Part shown: positions 31,237 through 43,345 of the stretch, in pieces
Layout of the letters: each line of letters starts with the position of its first letter
How positions within the stretch are numbered: position 1 is the stretch's first letter
Source of the DNA: Asterella californica
Taxonomy: Eukaryota; Streptophyta; Marchantiopsida; Marchantiales; Aytoniaceae
Assembly: GCA_036924285.1 (NCBI GenBank)
Contig: JAYKYS010000008.1
Location: forward strand, 18,833,001-18,897,000
Reading direction: 5' to 3'
Length of the DNA stretch: 64,000 nucleotides
Notes under the pieces: model-generated
Database searches by the model: none
What the model saw: the letters and a program-made list of their open reading frames with translations, nothing else
What the model was told of the DNA's origin: nothing
Program-made: the position numbers and the translations under genes

Positions 31237-32334
31237 TCATGTTCTACTCTTCTTTTGCTTCTTTCGTCGACTCGACTTCTCATCTTTTATATTCTTCTTT
31301 TCTTTCTTCCTCCTCACCAGTCGAGTTAACTTTCCCAAGACTTGGCGATTGTATCTGATTTTCCGGAACCGCTCTAAGAACTTCGTCTTCAGCTTGTCCC
31401 ATGTATCGATGTCTCCTGGTACTCTGTTTGCATGGCTGTACCAGCTGCGTGCTCTCTTCCTGAGAAGACTTGGGAAGATCCGTAGACGATCCGGCTCAAG
31501 GTCTTCCTTATTAGTGATTGATACAGATTCGAACAATTTGATATAAACATCTGCATCTTTGTCATCATCTGAAGATGCTCCTCTGAACTTCAGGTAACCA
31601 TATTTTATGATGGGTTGGACTGTCATACTTTGAACTCCAGCGCTTGAGGTATCAATTCTTGCGCCTGCACAAGTTCCACTAAGATAGTAATCACTTCTAC
31701 TGCCTTAGTTGCTGCTGTTTCGTTTGATGAATTCACCTGATCCTGTCTTGTAGAAGTACTTCTTATCTCCAGGTCAAGTGTAAACAGCTGCGGATATAAA
31801 ACTGTATTAACTTCGGGAAAGGGTCTCCACCCTACTTCACTTTCTTGATGTTCAATCTCAACACTTAGTCGAGTGGTGACTTCCTCGAAGTCAAGTTCTC
31901 TCTGAGCAGATTCGAGAGGAGTTGGAGATAAAGACTTTGGTGTCAGAGGGAACTTGATTCACCAAGACTTGGTTCATTCCTCTTCCATTCTTTTCAGTTA
32001 GGTGTTCTCCAACTTCGTTCTCTCTTCTTATGCTCTTCTCTTAACCGACGAGCTTCTTCAAAAATCTGTTCTCGATATTCAGCTCATCGTTCATGCAGAG
32101 GGCTCGCGGTGAAATAGACACTGAACTCCTCCCAACTGAAGATGAAGTCCCTTCAGATAAACTTTTCACCTCTTGCCACTTCTGAGCGCATTGACCTATC
32201 CGCTCCTTCGTGTCTTCTCTTTGACGTTGGACTTCTTCCAACAGATGTCCACGAATAGATCTTCGTTTCAGCGCTCGTTTTGCCCTTCTCGTTTTCTGGT
32301 CTTCTTCAGAAGGCGCTGGTGCTCCCTCCGACAT
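31237..32334 (-). pseudogene. gag relic of element E
   Basis: On the minus strand it starts MSEGAPAPSEEDQKTRRAKR, charged and helical, with a TAA at 32041. Further in is a recognisable Retrotrans_gag capsid block (31626 down to 31237): KYGYLKFRGASSDDDKDADV, RIFPSLLRKRARSWYSH and WDKLKTKFLERFRKIRYN, then a basic tail. The part between is disrupted. No zinc knuckle, protease or RT follows before the polypurine tract at 31040. Confidence 0.75.
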
Positions 32335-32383
32335 ACATGTCGACGGTACAACGTACTGAACTTATGTAAAAGTTAAATTTGTA

Positions 32384-32401
32384 TCCTCGGCAACGGCGCC
32401 A
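32384..32401 (-). promoter_or_regulatory. primer binding site of element E, tRNA-Asp
   Basis: On the minus strand TGGCGCCGTTGCCGAGGA, one mismatch from the complement of the plant tRNA-Asp 3' end (CCCCGGCAACGGCGCCA). Confidence 0.85.
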
Positions 32402-32411
32402 AAAGTTTTAA

Positions 32412-34643
32412 TGTTTCTATATGTAACAACCCAGAGAAATATAAAGTATCGGAAATAGTAAATAAAGGATCGTTCCCACGAAGATACAGTTAACAATTAC
32501 ACAAAACACAGTACTACGACGTCACAATGATAATTCAGATAGTTTTCTATTATTCTCACGGAATGGAATAATATCCGGATGAGAGATTAAGTCTGATAAG
32601 AAACCAAATCCAAGCAAAAACCTGATAAATCGAATACAAACAACAATAAAATAGTTCTTTGATCAGGGACCCTTCCAACAAACATATAAAAGATTCGAGA
32701 AGATAGATGTATGAGCAAATGAGATAGCAAAATACTGCTGAAATGTTACTAGTCTTCTTCTGAAAAGACAGAAGAATACATACTTAACATCAAGGTTCAA
32801 AAAATAAGCCACTACTCTTCCTAAGAAGTGTTCTTCCTACTAAATCCTCACTCTTAAGAATCCCACTTATTTGAAGAAGCTAAACTTAAGACGAAGTCAT
32901 CATGTTCCGAACTCTTCTTACAATTTAACTTATGCTCTTCCACTTCACAGTAACTAATATGTTCTCAGATTCTCGAAATGTTCTTCGCTCAAATCGCCCG
33001 AAAGCTCTCTTCGCCGAAGTCCAACTTCGGTCATCTGCATCAATCAGATTTACACCTGCGACAGCAAACTACGTCCTTCGTTGGTAAATTTGCCTTCGCC
33101 CACTTTTCTCACACTCTCTCTCCGCAATCTTGCGCAATCAAAAATTAAGAAACAAAAATTGAAAACATAGAAAAGGTAAAATGACAATGAGTCGCATCGC
33201 TTATATAGCCCTTCGCCTTAACCTAACTGTTTTTTCTAACTAAACTAACTGCTTATCTAACTGTAAAAAGATGATCACATCTAGACCGTATGATCACGAC
33301 TCCCCACTTGGCGGAACCGAGGTTTCTACTCTACCTAACTGTAACGTCTGTCCTATATTGCATAATGTAAACTTAACTGTCTCCCTAAGCTCCTTCAAAT
33401 CTCTAATGATTCTCTCCGCTAGCCTAACTATCCTACTCTTCCCCGAAGGATCTGGTGCTATCGTTAACTCTGCCCGAAGTCGCTGGAGTAGCTCCATCTC
33501 TGTCACGTCGAGTTCGGTGGCGAAGTATGTTGTCGTAATCTCGTCCACCTTCGTCCGAAGTTCTTCTTTCAAAGTCCTTCTTTCGAAGTCTCTTCTTTCT
33601 TATGCAGTCGCCTTCGCTTGAGAAACCTTCTTGAGTTCTTCATCCTTAGTCGTTAGCAGTTCTTGCAATGTGTCTCTCTCTGACTTCAAGTCATGAAGTG
33701 AAGTTGAAGTCTGAAGTCCAAAGTTGAAGATAGTACGAAGTTGAAGTTCGAAGTAAGTCTTGAGGTACGAAGTACGAAGTTGAAAATAGGTACGAAGTTG
33801 AAGATGAAGTTTGAAGTTCGAAGTACGAAGTTGAAAGGTACGAAGTTGAAGTTTGGAGTTTGAAGTTCGAAGTACAAAGTTGGAAATAGGTACGAAGTTG
33901 AAAGGTACGAAGTTGAAGTACGAAGTTGAAATTCAAAATACGAAGTTGAAATTCGAAGTACGAAGTTGAAGTCCGAAGAAAGTCTTGAGGTACGAAGTAC
34001 GAAGATGAAGTACGAAGTACGAAGTTGAAGATAGATACGAAGTTGAAAGGTACGAAGTTGAAGTACGAAGTTTGAAGTACGAAGAAAGTCTTGAGGTACG
34101 AAGTAAGAAGTTGAAGAAACTTCTTGAAGAACCTCCTCACATATAGTTACTTTCTTCAAAACAATCTTCGCTGAAGATCAACTTCTTCGTCAATTTCTCT
34201 CTCGATCTCTTCGTCTTTTTTGACATTGTAAACACGATATGACAATGACTTAACATCTTTCTCATATATCTTCATGACTTTGTCACACATGCCCTAGTTA
34301 GAGTTTTTCTCAACCTGACGAAGTTCTTCTTCGGCAGAAGTACGAAGAAGTCATTCCCACCAACTTCATCGATTCTTAAATCCTTCATAACTTCGTCATT
34401 CGGACTCCGTTCTTCTCGCATAACATATCGTTAGAAAGCTCTTTGTCCCAAGAATCCATTCATGAAGAAATCCCATCCAAACTGACTTCACAACTTTGAT
34501 TGATTCTTCAAGAGCAAATCTTCTTCACTAAACTTCTAATTAACATTACTCTACTTCTATCCTCTATCTTTTACTACCTATTCTTCTTATTTAGTCTGCA
34601 ACTAGTCAATTAATTAATAAAAATGAAAAATCAAGGCTTCACA
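32412..34643 (-). repeat. 5' LTR of element E (about 2.2 kb)
   Basis: Bounded by TGTGAAGC at 34643 and by the tRNA-Asp primer site just below 32412. Only its first ~405 bp can be checked against the truncated 3' LTR. It includes the GAAGTTGAAGTAC minisatellite; 33270-33620 is a pyrimidine-rich ORF without motifs. Confidence 0.65.
33693..34125. repeat. TACGAAGTTGAAG minisatellite
   Basis: Irregular tandem repetition of TACGAAGTTGAAGT, GAAGTTCGAAG and AGTCTTGAGGTACGAAG words over about 430 bp inside the E LTR. Minus-strand ORFs rich in F/L/R/T/S across it are repeat by-products. Confidence 0.9.
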
Positions 34644-35400
34644 GAAAAAGATGCAGAAACAGCTTTGCCAGAAGTCGCTTCCTCGGCTCCCGATAAGACT
34701 CGATCTTCCAACCGTTCCTTCCCTACCTGTCCTCCAGGAAGAGACAAGTTGTGCTCCCAGGCACATGTCACTCACTCACGATCCTGGGCAAGATCTTCTT
34801 CTCAAGCCAATAACCTCGGTTCTCGGATTCTGACCTGTGGAAAGCCCTGCGCCACCAATCTTCAGTCCAAGAAGATGGTCTTCCTCGAGCTACGCCTGCC
34901 TTCGCAGGTACACGGTTGCGAGGTGGCAAAGCTGCCCAAACCTCCTCCAGAAGTCCCTGGTCGGCGAGATTCCAATCCCATAGGAAGAAATCGAGACCCA
35001 ACTCCTTGAGGAAAAGAGTGGCCTCGGCCAACTCTGCTGCGGGTAGCACCAACCCTCGAGGATGCATCGACATATTGGAAGACCTGTTGCACTAAGCCAC
35101 ACGCACTTACTATGAGCTGAAGGCTCAATCCTTCCCAAGTGCACACTTCTAGCTTCTACTCTCAAAAGACAAAACTAGTCTTCCAGAAGACAGCTACTCC
35201 GTCTTCCGAGATTCTAACAGTACTTCATAGATAGCCTTCGTCTTCTGAGCTATATCTAAACAATCCTATCTAGGCCTCGCATGGATTACCAAGAAGACAA
35301 CCCACCTTGCATTACATCCTACTTCCTATCAGAAGATACAAGATTCGCGAAACGTAGAGTGCGTAACAGATTCAGAAGATGGTTGCGGGCTCCTGCGGTG
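34644..35400 (-). pseudogene. element F relic, copy 1 (unrecognised protein)
   Basis: The minus strand matches 52856 to about 53610 of the plus strand. It encodes HPRGLVLPAAELAEATLFLK, LGLDFFLWDWNLADQ and VWAALPPRNRVPAKAGVARG, followed by WWRRAFHRSE and EKKILPRIVSE. The homologous run breaks exactly at the LTR of element E (34643). I do not recognise the family. The charged, tryptophan-rich character and the repeated copies suggest a transposon-encoded, possibly Gag-like, protein. Confidence 0.7.
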
Positions 35401-36889
35401 ACAGTGGCCTCTGGGAAGACACCCGAGACGGTTTCCGATTCAATGTCTTTCTCGGAAGACCTCCCGAAGTCAGGCTTCCCTTCACTGGTCTCACCTGTCT
35501 TCGTCTTCCTACGCACAATCTATCCTCACAACAGACTCAAGACATTTGCACTCTGTTCTTCTGACTTCTCACCTCTCATACACACTCAGAAGAAGCTTGC
35601 TGCTTGGTGAGAAGACACGATCCTCGACCATTCTCTCCAGATTCTGCCAGCAAGTCTTCTCATGACTCTCTCCTAAGTTTGGGAAGAAGAAGGAATGGCT
35701 GCTATGGGTCGGACAGAATAGATCCGAAATGGACCCTCACGTCTCCTCGCTCATTTTGCCAGCCTGTGGAAGATGTGGAGTTGAGAAGCTTGGAAGATCG
35801 GGAGGCACAAGCCTAGTCCCCGACTTCTAACTTCTCGAAATAAAAAAACAACTCACCAAGCCACTCAGGATTTGTACCAAGCCTCTCTTAACACAAAAGC
35901 AAAGCAAACCCACTCTTGATACGAATTGTGTACAGTCGACTTCCGAAGACAGTCTTCCGAAGATGTTCCAATCTTCCGAAGCGTCTTCTATTCAAGGTTT
36001 CAGGAGTAGAGAGATGGTAGGGTAGGGAAATTGATAACTGGGATCGTCAAGTTGAGGACGATGGTTAGGGAAGCTCGAATTGAACTCAGGAAGAAGTAGG
36101 AAGATGTCTGATGGAAATTGGGCAGCGCTTCCGCACCCAATGTCACAATGGGAAAAATGGGGATGGGGGGTAATCGATCAGGCTGCCTGCAAACAACCGG
36201 GGAAGCGCGGGGGGATACCAAACAAAGGCGAGAAGCAGTGAGAAGGGAGAAGAACATGGGAAGAACCTCTACAATCTTCTGTCTCCTTCCCGAGTTGTCT
36301 TCGACCTTCCGCTCGCTTCTGGCTCTAGTCCTAGTTCAAACGCGACCCCACTGAGCTACTTCCTTCGTCCGTTCCTGACTGCGCCTCAATTGATTAAGCC
36401 GTCCACCTCCGATTCCACTCAACTGCTTCCAATATCAGCTTCCGGGAGTTTCACAGGAAACGCTTTTCAATCAGTACGCTTCCTGCGCTTCAGCAATTCG
36501 ACATCGCCTTCCTTCTAGCTTCTAATCGATCCTATCCTCACTCAATTTCACCTCGCTGCCTCCTTACTCGAAGCTCACCCTCTGAAATCGATCTTCTCAA
36601 GAAGCGTGCTTGCTACGGGAAGTTGGAATGCGCTAATGCGCTTCCTGCGCTTCTTCTCCGCAGATTAAGAGTTTTTGACCCTAGATGGCTTATCCGACCT
36701 ACCTACCACCTTGGTGTTACCTAGTAGGTACACCTACTCCTTTACCTGGAAATTCATGGTTAGACCTTCGCGGTCGCTGTCTTCCGGAAGATGGATGTCT
36801 TTCCCCGTCTTCCCGTCTTCCCGTCTTCCGAAGACAGAAGACGCTTCCCGGAAGACGGTCGTCTTCGGAAGAAGTCAACTTCTTATTAT
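35401..36889. other. no gene seen; GAAGAC-rich DNA
   Basis: Rich in CTTCC/GGAAGAC words, with short ORFs on both strands that lack motifs. The part next to 35400 may still be element F. 36800-36870 has clustered CCCGTCTTCC words. Confidence 0.45.
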
Positions 36890-38586
36890 ATTGGTGAGCA
36901 ACAGGTACTGGAGCAATTTGAACCAAGAGTAAGTTCTTGGTCAAACAAAGGTGTACCACCTTCCAGATTTGGTTATGAGGACAACTGCTTCGTTGCATCT
37001 ATTGATGGAGAAGAGGCAATTGTTGAACCAGTTACCTTTGAAGAAGCAATGGAAAGCAGACAGAAGCGTGAGTGGACAGAAGTCATACACAAAAAGTATA
37101 ACTCTCTGATTGATAATGGGACTTGGGAGTCCTCTACGTTACCTGCAGGGAGGAAGTGTATAGGTTGTAAGTGGGTATTTCGTCTCAAGGAAAAGCAGAC
37201 GGATCCATTGACAAGTACAAGGCGCGACTAGTAGCTAAGGGCTACTCCCAAGTAAAGGGCCTGGATTACACAGAGACATTCGCTCCTGTGTCCAAGTTCA
37301 ACTCAATTTGAGCAGTATTAAATATTGCAGCGGGGTTATATTTGGAAATCCATCACATGGATGTGGTAACTGCTTTCCTACATGGAGAATTAGCGGAAGA
37401 GATCTACATGAAGCCCCCAGTTGGCTTCCCACATCAGGAAGGGGAATCTCTCCGTCTCAGGAAATGCATCTACGGGCTGAAGCAGGCGAACATGGTCTGG
37501 GATGGAAAGTTACGTGATTTTCTGAAATCTCAAGGTTTTGTACCAAGTATTGCTGATCCTAGCGTTTTCATACACTGCAGGTACCTCTTCGTCATTACAG
37601 TCTGGGTAGATGATTGTGTATTGACAAGTGACAGCATGGAGCGACTGATAACATTCAAGGCGGCCTTTCACAGCATGTATGCCATGACTGATTTAGGAGA
37701 GATCAGATTCCTCCTCGGGATCACTGTATTCCGTGATCGGCACCTAAGAATACTTACTCTTTCCCAAGCGCACTACATTCTTGTCATCTTGGAGAAATTC
37801 CAAATGCTTGAATGTCGCCCTGTAGACACACCGATGGAGGTTGGTAAGCATCTAGACCTCTCTATGTGTCCTTCTACGGAGACTGAGAAGGCTGTAATGC
37901 GGCAAATTCCTTACCAACAGACAGTGGGGAGTTTGATGTACTCACTGGTTGGGACCAGACCAGATATCGCGTATGCCATGTCTAGAGTCACCAAATTCAC
38001 AGCAAATCCAGGGCGCGTTCATTGACAAGCAGTAAAGAGGATCTTCCGGTACCTACAGGGAACTAAAGACTTTGTTCTAAAGTTCAAAGGGAACTACAAC
38101 AGCGATGATGAAATCTCCATCCATGATTGGACAGATTCTGACTTCGCTGGAGATGTAGATGATATGAAGTCTATGTCTGGTTATTGTTTTCAACTGAACA
38201 GTGGGTTGATATCATGGAGCTGCAAGAAACAGGAGGTGGTCGCTCTTTCATCAGCAGAAGCGGAATATATTGCTCTGTGCCATGCAGTGAAGGAAGCTGT
38301 GTGGATGCGCAAGCTATTTTCTTCATTGGGTTACCTGCAAACTGAAGCTACTCAAATCTTTGTTGACAATCAGAGCTGTATACATCAAGCGCATAACCCA
38401 GTAGATCACAGGAGAATGAAGCACATTGATGTAAGATTCCACTTCATCCGATCACATATCAGTAAGTCTGTTTCATTAGTCAATATATCAACAAACGACA
38501 ACATTGCTGATATACTCACTAAACCACTAGCGAGACCAAAATTTACATTATTTAGGTCCAAGCTTGGAGTCTTATCAATTGACTAA
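36890..38586 (+). pseudogene. copia RT and RNase H, lightly broken
   Basis: Starts near SRFGYEDNCFVASIDG (copia RT leader). RT motifs: [11 protein letters not shown], a frameshift near 37195, then [44 protein letters not shown], catalytic WVDDCVLTSD (about 37606-37635) and GTRPDIAYAMS. A TGA at 38023 replaces the usual tryptophan of the HWxAxKR motif. RNase H: DWTDSDFAGD, SGYCFQLNSGLISW, VVALSSAEAEYIAL, FVDNQSCIHQAHNP, HFIRSH and ADILTKPLARPKF, ending at TAA 38584. It needs only a few changes from open, so it is a fairly young copia copy. Confidence 0.92.
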
Positions 38587-38609
38587 GGCTGTAGTGTTCT
38601 GAGAGGGAG

Positions 38610-39024
38610 TGTTGAATATGCCAGTCCACACGGGAAGGATGAGGTGACGATCCGTATATGTCTTGATGTTTTTGCATGCTGGTGACTGTTAGAGTCCCAG
38701 CTGCCTGCAAGCTTATTGCCTGCCTTCTTACAGCCAACTATATCGAAACATAAATTTCTAGCTTCGTGGGCTTTCTGAATCATCTGTACTCATTCACACT
38801 TTTGATCTGAGGTTGTAGCCGTAGAGAGTTTTTCAAGTTCACTGATTGCCAGTGTAAGCTAGTAAAGAGAAATGACACGGAGTTTTCTCTCAATTACATA
38901 TTTTCGTCGATGGATTGATATTTCCAGCTTAGCTACGTGTGTATGTGCCTGTAGCAATGTCTGCTACCCAGTCGTCGACTCTTCCTGCAGGAGCTGGAAC
39001 TGGCACTGCTGCTCCCGTCCAACA
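38610..39024 (+). repeat. 3' LTR of copia element G
   Basis: 415 bp, TGTTGAATATG...CCGTCCAACA with inverted ends TGTTG/CAACA, preceded by GAGAGGGAG (polypurine tract, 38601-38609). No partner LTR is in the window. Confidence 0.8.
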
Positions 39025-41233
39025 CAAGTACTTCCATTATCTGTGTCAGTAACAAATCATCGTCTTGAATCTTATAATGTAGTTAGAGCTGTTCCGAAGT
39101 AGCGCAAGTGTGCGGGTTTCCTTATGGGTTACTTAATTTCAGGGTACGAGCTCGAGGCCCTTCTACCCCGCGTTCGTCTCAAACTTCCCGTGCTAGTGGA
39201 CAGGTTGACAAATGGAGAGCTACCGACATTGTCAAGCATTTCAGTGCATTGGATTGTTTTATTGCATTCATCATGAGTGTCAAACTTCTTTGCTCGTGTC
39301 GATTTTGCAGATATCGTATCCGGGCAACTAGTAGCAATATGTTATAATCACTCGTATTTCCTTCTTTGCTCTCCGGCATAATAAATTGACCCCGTGGCCT
39401 TCTCGTGTCGTGGAAAAGGGAATCCTCGGAGGACAAAAGACCAGTTACTGCATGCAGAGGAATATCATCATCTTTCTTTACGTTACTGCAGCCGCATTCC
39501 GCTTCCAGATCCGTTTCAGTTAACTGGCTGAATTCGCTGGTTTTACGCTATGAGTGATGCACAGACCAAACAATGTCTCTCTGCAAAAGTTTCGGCACTG
39601 CCTGTTCACAACAGTGACGGAGAACTCGAACACCTGCCCATGCTAGAAGATGGAAACGACAAACGGGAAGCGCTTTATACTTCCACTTGAAAAATAATGA
39701 CAGCAGTCCGCTCCGCATGGACGCAAGACGTAAGGACCATGCCAAAATTTTGATGTACGCCAAACTCACATCGGTAACGTGTTGCTCATGTTCAACCTTT
39801 CCTACCATTCTTCTATTAGGCAAGAAGACAGGCATGTAAATTTGGCCTGATACGAACTTCATGATGGTAATTCCCTCGTTACAGAAATCTTACAACTAAC
39901 AGTTTCCAGGCGATTGCAAAGTTTTAGAAATGGACACTACAACAGAAATGTCTATACAATCCAGTTTTTACGATCGGAAGCAAAGTCAGTCGTTCAGTTT
40001 AGCTAGTGCTAGCATGCATATGGAGGCCGACCTTGCGTGCAGATCTATTACTCAAAGTCTGTTTTATGTAGTTAACAGTCTGCCGATGAATGAAACAAGC
40101 AGATGTGGAGATAGGCTACTGCAAGCATGCGCAGACACTCATGGAGAACCCAAGTGAGGAACTGAACGAAAAAGAAAGTCTCCAACAGACGCAAGAGAAG
40201 TTCTCAGTCGGAGCAAATTGATGTCGTGAGAACAATGGAAGAAAATTTCATTTAATTTGCTGGAGACTGACAATCGTCAAGGAAGCATAGAGCTGAGAGT
40301 GTTGGATGAGTAGTAGAATGGGTCTTCTTCAGATACAATCATATGTGCACAGAAATATATTCCACACTTCTTACCAGAACTTCTTCAAGCTCCTGTACAC
40401 CTAGAATATATAAGCTTAAGTAACAACATATTCGGGAAGAACCTAGTGGTAAGGGATGCAAGGCTGCAACATCGTCTTGGCATGCTCTTTACACCAGTAC
40501 TCCTCGAAACCTCAGGCCTGTAAACCTTGGAACAAGTGGCCTAAGCTTAAGGTCTCTTGGGAGCTCCCTCGAACTTGTTGTTTGTCAAATCTATTGTGGT
40601 GAGAGAGCCCAAACTGTCGATGCAGGATGGGTAGGAATCCAGAAGGTTGTTCCTCAAAATAAGGGTGTTGAGATTGCTTAGCTTGCAGTACTCGCCAGGG
40701 ATGGGTCCGATGAGGTTACAGCCGTCAATGATCATCGTCTTGAGGTTGGACAGACCACCCAAAGTGGTGGGGAGGAGTCCGTTGAGGCCAATGTTGGTCA
40801 TGTTGAGAGACTCCAAAGCACCTAAATCTCCCAGACCGGAGCATATCACGTACGGTTCTCCAGCAGGAGGGGCCGTTGGAATATCCGATTGCGTTATAGC
40901 CAGACCGATCACTCGACCACCGCCGTTGCATGTGACTCCCGTCCATTGGCAACAGTTGGTTCCTTCTATCCATGTACTGAATGCTTTTCCTACCTGCCAA
41001 AGCTCACGCGAGAAGTACAACAACGCACTGCTGTCCGTCGCGCTGCAAGTCTGCGCATGTGTGGCTTCAGCGGCTACTGACAGAACAAGGAGCAGCGTCC
41101 AGAATCGAGCGTGACCCATCTTGGGCAGCAGCAGCCTGTGGACGAAAGAGCTAAATGAGTGGAACTGCACACAGCCAACAGCCCGACGGAAAAATGGTCA
41201 GAGTTCCAAAACCTCTAATTGCAATATGCGCAT
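39025..41233. repeat. right arm of the large inverted duplication
   Basis: Reverse complement of 1-2116, about 90 bp longer because of a segment near 39300-39390 missing from the left arm. It carries LRR copy 2 on the minus strand. The inner edge coincides with the end of the copia LTR. Confidence 0.93.
40547..41119 (-). CDS. short secreted leucine-rich-repeat protein, copy 2
   Basis: 190 residues, differing from copy 1 at only a few positions (A/K in the signal peptide, S/N near residue 30, E/G near the end). It has the same signal peptide, NCCQWTGVTC cap and about four LRRs, and the same early stop after APKRP. The conserved reading frame in both arms suggests either recent duplication or function. 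No TATA box was recognised; upstream sequence is shared with the left arm. Confidence 0.75.
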   Translation of the reverse strand: MGHARFWTLLLVLSVAAEATHAQTCSATDSSALLYFSRELWQVGKAFSTWIEGTNCCQWTGVTCNGGGRVIGLAITQSDIPTAPPAGEPYVICSGLGDLGALESLNMTNIGLNGLLPTTLGGLSNLKTMIIDGCNLIGPIPGEYCKLSNLNTLILRNNLLDSYPSCIDSLGSLTTIDLTNNKFEGAPKRP

Positions 41234-43036
41234 GTTTGTGTCCTCACAGTCCCAACAATCGACCGAAGTTCCAACATCCGGAGGCTGATAATGAACCAAC
41301 AACACCAGAACAACAACGTCACCAGAATTAGGATACCCTCCCCAAGAACTACCCAAACATCAGCAGCGAGGAATGAGAAACGCTAGCGCTGGCCACACGC
41401 CATAGCTACACACGACCGTCGGCTGGCCACTCACTCGACTGATTCTTGTGACAGGGGTTGTAACGTAAAGGAGATACTCACATTGCTCTCGAGAGTACAG
41501 GACAAGTGTCGGAGAGAGAACTGGCACACCTAGTAAACTGTCTTAAATGAACTGCTGAGTGACTGCAGAGGTTTCAGGAATGCAGGAGATGGGAGTACTC
41601 CCTGGATGAGAGAGAGAGCTGTGGACCTCCCTGATTGCAGTGGAGGCAGTGGAGTTTGCAGTGGAGTTCCAAGCACTTGTACGGCGACTAGAAGAGGTGG
41701 GTCCGAACGAGTCAGACAGGATGGGCGTACGTAAAACCAGTACTGTGACAGTGGTTCATATATAGTACAATGCCATGATGGAGACTTTTACTTGTATGCA
41801 TAGTGCGCTGGAGTGAGAGATAATTAAGCAGGTGTTTCGGAAAATCGCAAGCTGCCGTAGTCGTCAGCGAAATATCACTCCGGGGGATGGATTATCACGA
41901 GCGAGCCAACAACCCACCTCGAGCAGTGTCCATGACAGTGCGGTTCCTGAGCTGAAACAAATGTTGACCCCAAAATCGACACTGATACTCTCTTGAGTCT
42001 TGATCACAACACTACACATTGTGAAGCGAAACCCCGGAAATTCAACTCAAACTGCTGAAAGATGATAATTAACGGCTGCTCAGAGTCCCAATTATTCCAG
42101 TCGACTAGCTCCGTCAATCCGCAGGTTTGCTTCAAACAGGAAAGAAAACAAATAAATAGGCGAGGGCTAGCTGATTCCTGCATTTCCCTGTGTTAAATCA
42201 TATAACTATGGACGGTGGGAGTAGATTTCAGTTACCTGCGAAATATTCTCATCTTAGTATTTTCCTGTTCATGACTCCATCAGACATATCCCATCTGAAT
42301 CAGAGGGAACTTTGTGCACTAAATAATGTTATGCATCCAAAGTGAGGTTATTCTAGAAACAAGGAAAAAGACAAGCGATTTTGGAGGGTATGAAAATCTA
42401 GTGATGTCATTGGGAGATATTGCTGTTTGTGTGAGGAGCGCTGGGGACAAATATCACAAATAGTCTTGGAACTGTAATTATGTTAGAATATTAACTTTAC
42501 CATGTAATGACAATATTAACTCTCATTAACATGATCACGTATTAATCAGCTATCTTGGTTAGAGACAGTGCTTGGAATCTCTCCCACATGAGCTCGAATC
42601 CTGCTTCCAGGAAAGGAGTAGCCTGCAGAGAACTTCCGGACCAAAACACTTTACTGAAAGTTGCAAAGCGCTAACAATGAAAAAATACAAAGCGAAAAAA
42701 AAATTATTATACAAAAGGAGAAGTTAAGGGGGTCACTTTATCATTCTAGCTTTTGCTAGAACTAATGAAGAGAAGAGAACAAGTCATTCTTCGAAAACCA
42801 AAATAGTTATAATGAAAAAATGATGTGTGTTCAATATAATGAACGAACTAAGGTTCATTATGCAGGCAACCTGCCACAGGGAGAATTGGCACTCACCCTT
42901 GATCGGGTTATTACAGAGTTTAAAACTGAAAAATGCAAAAATGTAGAGAAAGGTGCAAACGTAAGGATTTGAAACTGGAATTCAACCAGAAGCAAGGTGA
43001 ACATCGCTTTATAGGATATTCACTTACATTCTAAAC
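41234..43036. other. no gene seen
   Basis: Region upstream of LRR copy 2. An ATATATAG lies near 41758. No ORF or repeat of note apart from A-rich runs near 42700. Confidence 0.4.
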
Positions 43037-43345
43037 TCTAAATCTCTAATTCAAATTAGTGCCAAAATTTAGAGATCTGCAACGATCGAATGCTCGTAGC
43101 CCGGCTCTGCAATGCTGGTTTCTCTCGGCGCTGGCCCTCCCAAGCAACACTCTTACTCTTCGTAGGATGTCAAACTCTCTCCAGTTTATCGCATATGCTC
43201 CAATTTCCTTGATAAGGGTTGACGTACGAGTACTTCGCAGATCTCTAATTCAAATTAGTGCTAAAACGTAGTGATCTGCAACGATCGAACTCTCGTAGCC
43301 CGGCTCTGCAATGCTGGTTTCTCTCGGCGCTGGCTCTCCCAAGAA
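43037..43345. repeat. ~105-bp direct repeat, two copies 204 bp apart
   Basis: TCTCTAATTCAAATTAGTGC...CTCTCGGCGCTGGC occurs near 43040-43145 and again near 43244-43345, with a few substitutions. No function recognised. Confidence 0.85.

Larger units (their letters stand above)
30605..34643 (-). mobile_element. element E: minus-strand LTR element with gag relic only
   Basis: A ~405-bp direct repeat, 30623-31027 and 34240-34643, about 97% identical, marks two LTRs. On the minus strand each starts TGTGAAGC. A polypurine tract (GAGAGGGGGAGTA, 31028-31040) abuts the lower one. A tRNA-Asp primer site at 32384-32401 shows that the upper LTR really extends down to about 32412 (~2.2 kb) and that the lower LTR is truncated. 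Between them lies only a decayed gag: pol is missing. The long LTR and tRNA-Asp primer suggest the Tat/Athila side of Ty3/gypsy. Confidence 0.75.
36890..39024 (+). mobile_element. element G: 5'-truncated Ty1/copia element
   Basis: Contains the end of the integrase linker, RT, RNase H, polypurine tract and a 3' LTR. gag, protease, integrase and the 5' LTR are absent. The LTR end (39024) abuts the inverted-repeat arm directly. Confidence 0.88.

Noticed and set aside
33686..34159. Minus-strand ORFs rich in F, L, R, T and S
   Set aside because: Produced by the TACGAAGTTGAAG minisatellite.
34623..35009. Plus-strand 128-codon ORF
   Set aside because: Shadow of the minus-strand element F coding relic, which has a homologous copy at 53 kb.
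36330..36360. Minus-strand TAGCTCAGTGG, a perfect pol III A box, suggesting a tRNA gene or SINE
   Set aside because: No properly spaced B box and no cloverleaf could be drawn.
39548..39862. 104-codon minus-strand ORF beginning MKFVSGQIYMPVFLPN
   Set aside because: The other inverted arm (from 1381) has a stop partway through, so the ORF is not conserved.
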